From NCBI GenBank assembly GCA_937951685.1, contig CALFBG010000242.1, forward strand, positions 1-33,469: DNA of 33,469 nt, read 5' to 3'. Below, piece by piece: positions 32,797 through 33,469 of this stretch. Source of the stretch: an uncultured Saprospiraceae bacterium (GTDB lineage: Bacteria > Bacteroidota > Bacteroidia > Chitinophagales > Saprospiraceae). The stretch's first letter is position 1, and each line of letters begins with the position of its first letter. Both the position numbers and the translations under genes were made by a program. The notes beneath the pieces are model-generated. The model did no database searches. It was not told where the DNA came from and saw only the letters and a program-made list of their open reading frames with translations.

Positions 32797-32840
32797 AAAA
32801 ATAGAATGGCTTTGTCTTGATACAGGCGCCACCATTCTAT
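32797..32840 (-). terminator. Probable terminator between the two Hsp20 genes
   Basis: ATAGAATGG (32801-32809) and CCATTCTAT (32832-32840) form a perfect 9-bp stem with a 22-nt loop. The A-run at 32797-32800 plus the stem end gives TTTTT on the minus strand. It would end or reduce transcription from the upstream Hsp20 gene. Confidence 0.6.
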
Positions 32841-32908
32841 CTTCGTTTATCAAAGTGCCCAGTCTTCAGCGGTACGATTACCGCTTAGATACTTTCTTAT
32901 CTATAAAT

Positions 32909-33361
32909 TTATTTAATCTCAATTTTCTTCGGTGCTTGCTCTTTTGCTTCTTCTTTCTTTGCCAATACTAGGCTTAGAATACCTTGCTCAAAACTAGCCG
33001 TGATGGCCGTCGTGTCAATTGTCTCGGGGAGCTTAAAGTTTCGAGAAAATTCATGATAGCTAAACTCTCGCTTGAGTAATTGCTCTCCTTCTTTTGCCTC
33101 AACTGTTTTCTTTGCTGCGACCGTTAAGATATTTTTTTCTAAATCAATTTTGATATCTTCCTTTCCTAATCCCGGTACCGCTAATTCAATCCGAAAATCG
33201 TCTTTCGATTCTATAATATTGACCGCCGGATGTTGATGCTTTTTTGCTTTTGCAACACGCTTTGGAGCTCCCTGCATTAAGTCTTGAAATAGATAATCAA
33301 AATTTGGACTTGCAAATAATGGTCTTCTTCTTCTCTGTGGATTTACGCTGATAAAAGTCAT
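32909..33361 (-). CDS. Small heat-shock protein (Hsp20/alpha-crystallin family)
   Basis: A 150-residue small heat-shock protein, paralogous to the one downstream. The alpha-crystallin domain covers about 45-140: NIIESKDDFRIELAVPGLGK, then EDIKIDLEKNILTVAAKK, EFSYHEFSRNFKLPETID and ASFEQGILSLVLAKKEE. The N-terminus has an arginine run (NPQRRRRPLF) and then FDYLFQDLMQ, the hydrophobic helix that helps oligomer formation. ATG at 33359-33361. Only 108 bp of upstream sequence is in the window, with no recognisable promoter. The two copies are about half identical in the core domain, so the duplication is old. Confidence 0.93.
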   Translation of the reverse strand: MTFISVNPQRRRRPLFASPNFDYLFQDLMQGAPKRVAKAKKHQHPAVNIIESKDDFRIELAVPGLGKEDIKIDLEKNILTVAAKKTVEAKEGEQLLKREFSYHEFSRNFKLPETIDTTAITASFEQGILSLVLAKKEEAKEQAPKKIEIK

Positions 33362-33469
33362 AATGAAAATATTTTTAGTTTTTTAATTTTAAATTTGATT
33401 CACACTCTTTACTTATCAAGAGCTGTTCCATTCCACTTTTTCCGCCATTTTCGCAGCAAAATGCAAAAA

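Noticed and set aside
32285..33361. A heat-shock operator (CIRCE) before the Hsp20 genes.
   Set aside because: No TTAGCACTC-N9-GAGTGCTAA-like sequence was found in the available upstream bases.

Overview
The window is a mostly housekeeping stretch of chromosome from a member of Bacteroidota, most likely a saprospiral (Lewinella-like) marine bacterium. The evidence is consistent: type IX secretion C-terminal sorting sequences (1..120 and 16067..16864), promoter -7 boxes of the TAnnTTTG type, weak Shine-Dalgarno sequences, a Bacteroidota-style ParC, an ECF sigma factor overlapping a beta-barrel gene, a DPP IV-type S9 peptidase and a DUF2490 protein. The genus is inference. I see no rRNA, tRNA, CRISPR array, transposase or prophage.

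Layout. 1-660: tail of a T9SS-sorted protein, a 166-bp inverted-repeat element, a strong terminator and the 3' hairpins of parC. 668-3286 (-): parC. 3287-4116: 830 bp without a gene. 4117-6298 (+): ECF sigma factor overlapping a predicted envelope-spanning anti-sigma/beta-barrel protein. 6375-9099: alpha/beta hydrolase (-), DUF547 lipoprotein (+), smpB (-) and a YbjQ-family protein (-). 9172-14856: DPP IV-like peptidase (-), an XRE/ScfR-type regulator (-) and a divergent membrane-anchored MutS-family ATPase (+). 14956-18191: rhomboid protease (+), secreted thioredoxin-fold protein (+), O-antigen-ligase-like protein (-). 18357-22360 (+): pheS, hisS and gatA, a translation cluster. 22672-25581 (+): two MltD-like lytic transglycosylases in tandem. 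25706-29466 (-): CPA1-type antiporter, a second repeat region, DUF2490 barrel, beta-carbonic anhydrase. 29594-32178: SulP transporter (-) and divergent TetR regulator (+). 32285-33361 (-): two small heat-shock proteins.

How genes work together. Carbonic anhydrase and SulP look like an inorganic-carbon/bicarbonate module, probably controlled by the divergent TetR protein; a 13-bp palindrome lies between them. The sigma factor and its overlapping partner look like a cell-surface signalling pair in which the regulator itself ends in a predicted outer-membrane barrel. HisS and GatA are translationally coupled. The two MltD-like enzymes, the O-antigen ligase-like protein and the barrels are envelope maintenance functions.

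The most unusual observations are (i) the anti-sigma-like protein with a duplicated 29-residue cytosolic motif, one inner-membrane helix and a C-terminal barrel, (ii) a dispersed palindromic repeat family shared between 127-292 and about 27801-27892, (iii) a 31-bp palindrome between the XRE regulator and the MutS-like gene, and (iv) a possible small RNA between a -7 box at 334 and the terminator ending at 414. I found no clear evidence of a wholly new defence or mobile system. All assignments come from reading the sequence; no database search was run.
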